42,748 nt of DNA from Ruminococcus flavefaciens. GTDB taxonomy: Bacteria > Bacillota > Clostridia > Oscillospirales > Ruminococcaceae. The position numbers were made by a program, and so were the translations under genes. Location of the stretch: the NCBI GenBank assembly GCA_902766595.1, contig CACXEJ010000060.1, forward strand, positions 1-42,748, written 5' to 3'. Positions 42,109-42,748 of the stretch are shown one piece after another (positions within the stretch are counted from its first letter, which is position 1; each line of letters starts with the position of its first letter). The notes under the pieces were generated by a model. The model searched no databases. It was not told the origin of the DNA and saw only the letters and a list, made by a program, of their open reading frames with translations.

Positions 42109-42138
42109 TTGACAAACGGCAGGGAAAAGTGGTATAAT
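42109..42138 (+). promoter_or_regulatory. Promoter of the CobW-family gene
   Basis: -35 TTGACA (42109-42114), 18 bp, -10 TATAAT (42133-42138) with an upstream TGG, 54 bases before the ATG. Confidence 0.8.
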
Positions 42139-42191
42139 ATGATTTGATGTGCAAAACACCAATCATAATCATAAAGAAAGAAGTGCTTGAT

Positions 42192-42748
42192 ATGACAAAG
42201 ATAACAATTTTCTCAGGCTTTTTGGGTGCAGGCAAGACCACTCTCATCAAAAAGCTGATAGCTGAGGGTTACAAGGGCGAAAAGCTGGTGCTTATCGAGA
42301 ACGAGTTCGGTCAGATAGGTATAGACGGCGGCTTCCTTCAGGACGCAGGCGTTGAGATCACGGAAATGAATTCCGGCTGTATCTGCTGCTCACTGGTGGG
42401 CGACTTCGGAAAGGCTCTTGAAAAGGTGCTTGCGGACTATGCTCCCGACCGTATCCTCATAGAACCCTCCGGCGTCGGAAAGCTCAGCGATGTCATAAGA
42501 GCAGTTCAGAACATAAACGCTCACGATGTGGAGCTCGACGGCTTCACGACAGTTGTTGACGCAAAGAAGTGCAAGATGTATCAGAAGAACTTCGGTGAGT
42601 TCTTCAACAACCAGATAACCTATGCGAGCTGCCTTATCCTCAGCCATACAGGCGGGCTTTCCGAGGATAAGATCGACGAATGCGTAAAGCGCCTCAAGGA
42701 GCTCAATCCCACTGCACCGGTCGTAACTACGGAGTGGGATCAGCTCAC
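42192..42748 (+). CDS. CobW/COG0523-family GTPase (metallochaperone), 5' part
   Basis: The first 185 codons of a P-loop GTPase that loads metals onto target proteins; the gene runs off the window. MTKITIFSGFLGAGKTTLIK holds Walker A (residues 8-17). The switch I region is ENEFGQIGIDGGFLQ, and the metal-binding C63-x-C65-C66 lies in SGCICCSLVGDF, typical of COG0523 proteins that bind zinc or cobalt. IEPSGVGKLSDV and VVDAKKC follow. The start is the ATG at 42192, with a weak AAAGAAG site. Which metal and which client cannot be read from this fragment; zinc-homeostasis and nitrile-hydratase-type chaperones are alternatives. Confidence 0.93.
   Translation, partial: MTKITIFSGFLGAGKTTLIKKLIAEGYKGEKLVLIENEFGQIGIDGGFLQDAGVEITEMNSGCICCSLVGDFGKALEKVLADYAPDRILIEPSGVGKLSDVIRAVQNINAHDVELDGFTTVVDAKKCKMYQKNFGEFFNNQITYASCLILSHTGGLSEDKIDECVKRLKELNPTAPVVTTEWDQL

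Overview
The window is bacterial chromosome with roughly half G+C, AGGAGG-type ribosome binding sites and textbook TTGACA/TATAAT promoters. It looks like a Gram-positive anaerobe of the Clostridia, most plausibly Ruminococcus or a close relative in the Oscillospiraceae. The grounds are a SpoIID-family protein, a T-box leader, a HydE maturase, DUF1385 and DUF815 proteins, and an XXXLXXG heptad-repeat protein next to an MMPL transporter. No phage, IS transposase, rRNA operon or CRISPR array is visible. The assignment rests on family content read by eye, not on a database search.

Layout. 1-240: tRNA-Gly and tRNA-Arg transcribed leftward. 0.4-5.4 kb: a small lipoprotein, then leftward genes for a LysM/G5/M23 cell-wall peptidase (with a WalR-like box at its promoter), a pseudouridine synthase, a membrane protein and a histidine phosphatase. 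5.6-7.4 kb: an XRE and a LysR regulator. 7.4-7.9 kb: no protein gene, but two tandem leftward small-RNA genes with an identical body, near-identical -10 regions and unrelated terminators, plus a Pho-type array of 11-bp-spaced hexamers. 7.9-13.6 kb: an efflux module (heptad-repeat exported protein and MMPL transporter) divergent from a TetR regulator, with palindromic operators between. 13.7-13.9 kb: a multi-hairpin dispersed element, found again at 34.1-34.2 kb. 14.0-24.8 kb: eleven leftward, tightly packed genes (citrate synthase, calcium-motif lipoprotein, response regulator, histidine kinase, DUF1385, prmC, recA, recX, rimO, pgsA, DtxR-like regulator) ending at a strong terminator. 25.0-26.0 kb: SpoIID-like protein. 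26.1-41.7 kb: a leftward branched-chain amino-acid supercluster (leuA, ilvB, ilvN, ilvC, ilvD, leuC, leuD, a broken lipoprotein gene, leuB) continuing into a DUF815 ATPase, ridA, nadA, hydE and a U32-like protein. 41.8-42.7 kb: a 62-residue protein gene and the start of a CobW-family GTPase.

How the genes work together. IlvB/IlvN, IlvC and IlvD make the 2-keto acid precursors of valine and isoleucine; LeuA, LeuC/LeuD and LeuB make the leucine precursor. Two different amino-acid sensors appear to control the cluster. leuA has a T-box, which senses uncharged tRNA. ilvB has its own promoter, a 34-codon leader peptide rich in Ile and Val, and a terminator before the gene. RidA fits as a reactive-enamine scavenger next to amino-acid synthesis.

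Most worth a second look: the twin small-RNA genes (7383-7856); the dispersed hairpin element whose two copies differ by compensatory base-pair changes; the ribosome-stalling type of attenuator at ilvB; the frameshifted lipoprotein gene inside the leu operon; and the TetR operator set controlling the MMPL/heptad-repeat module.
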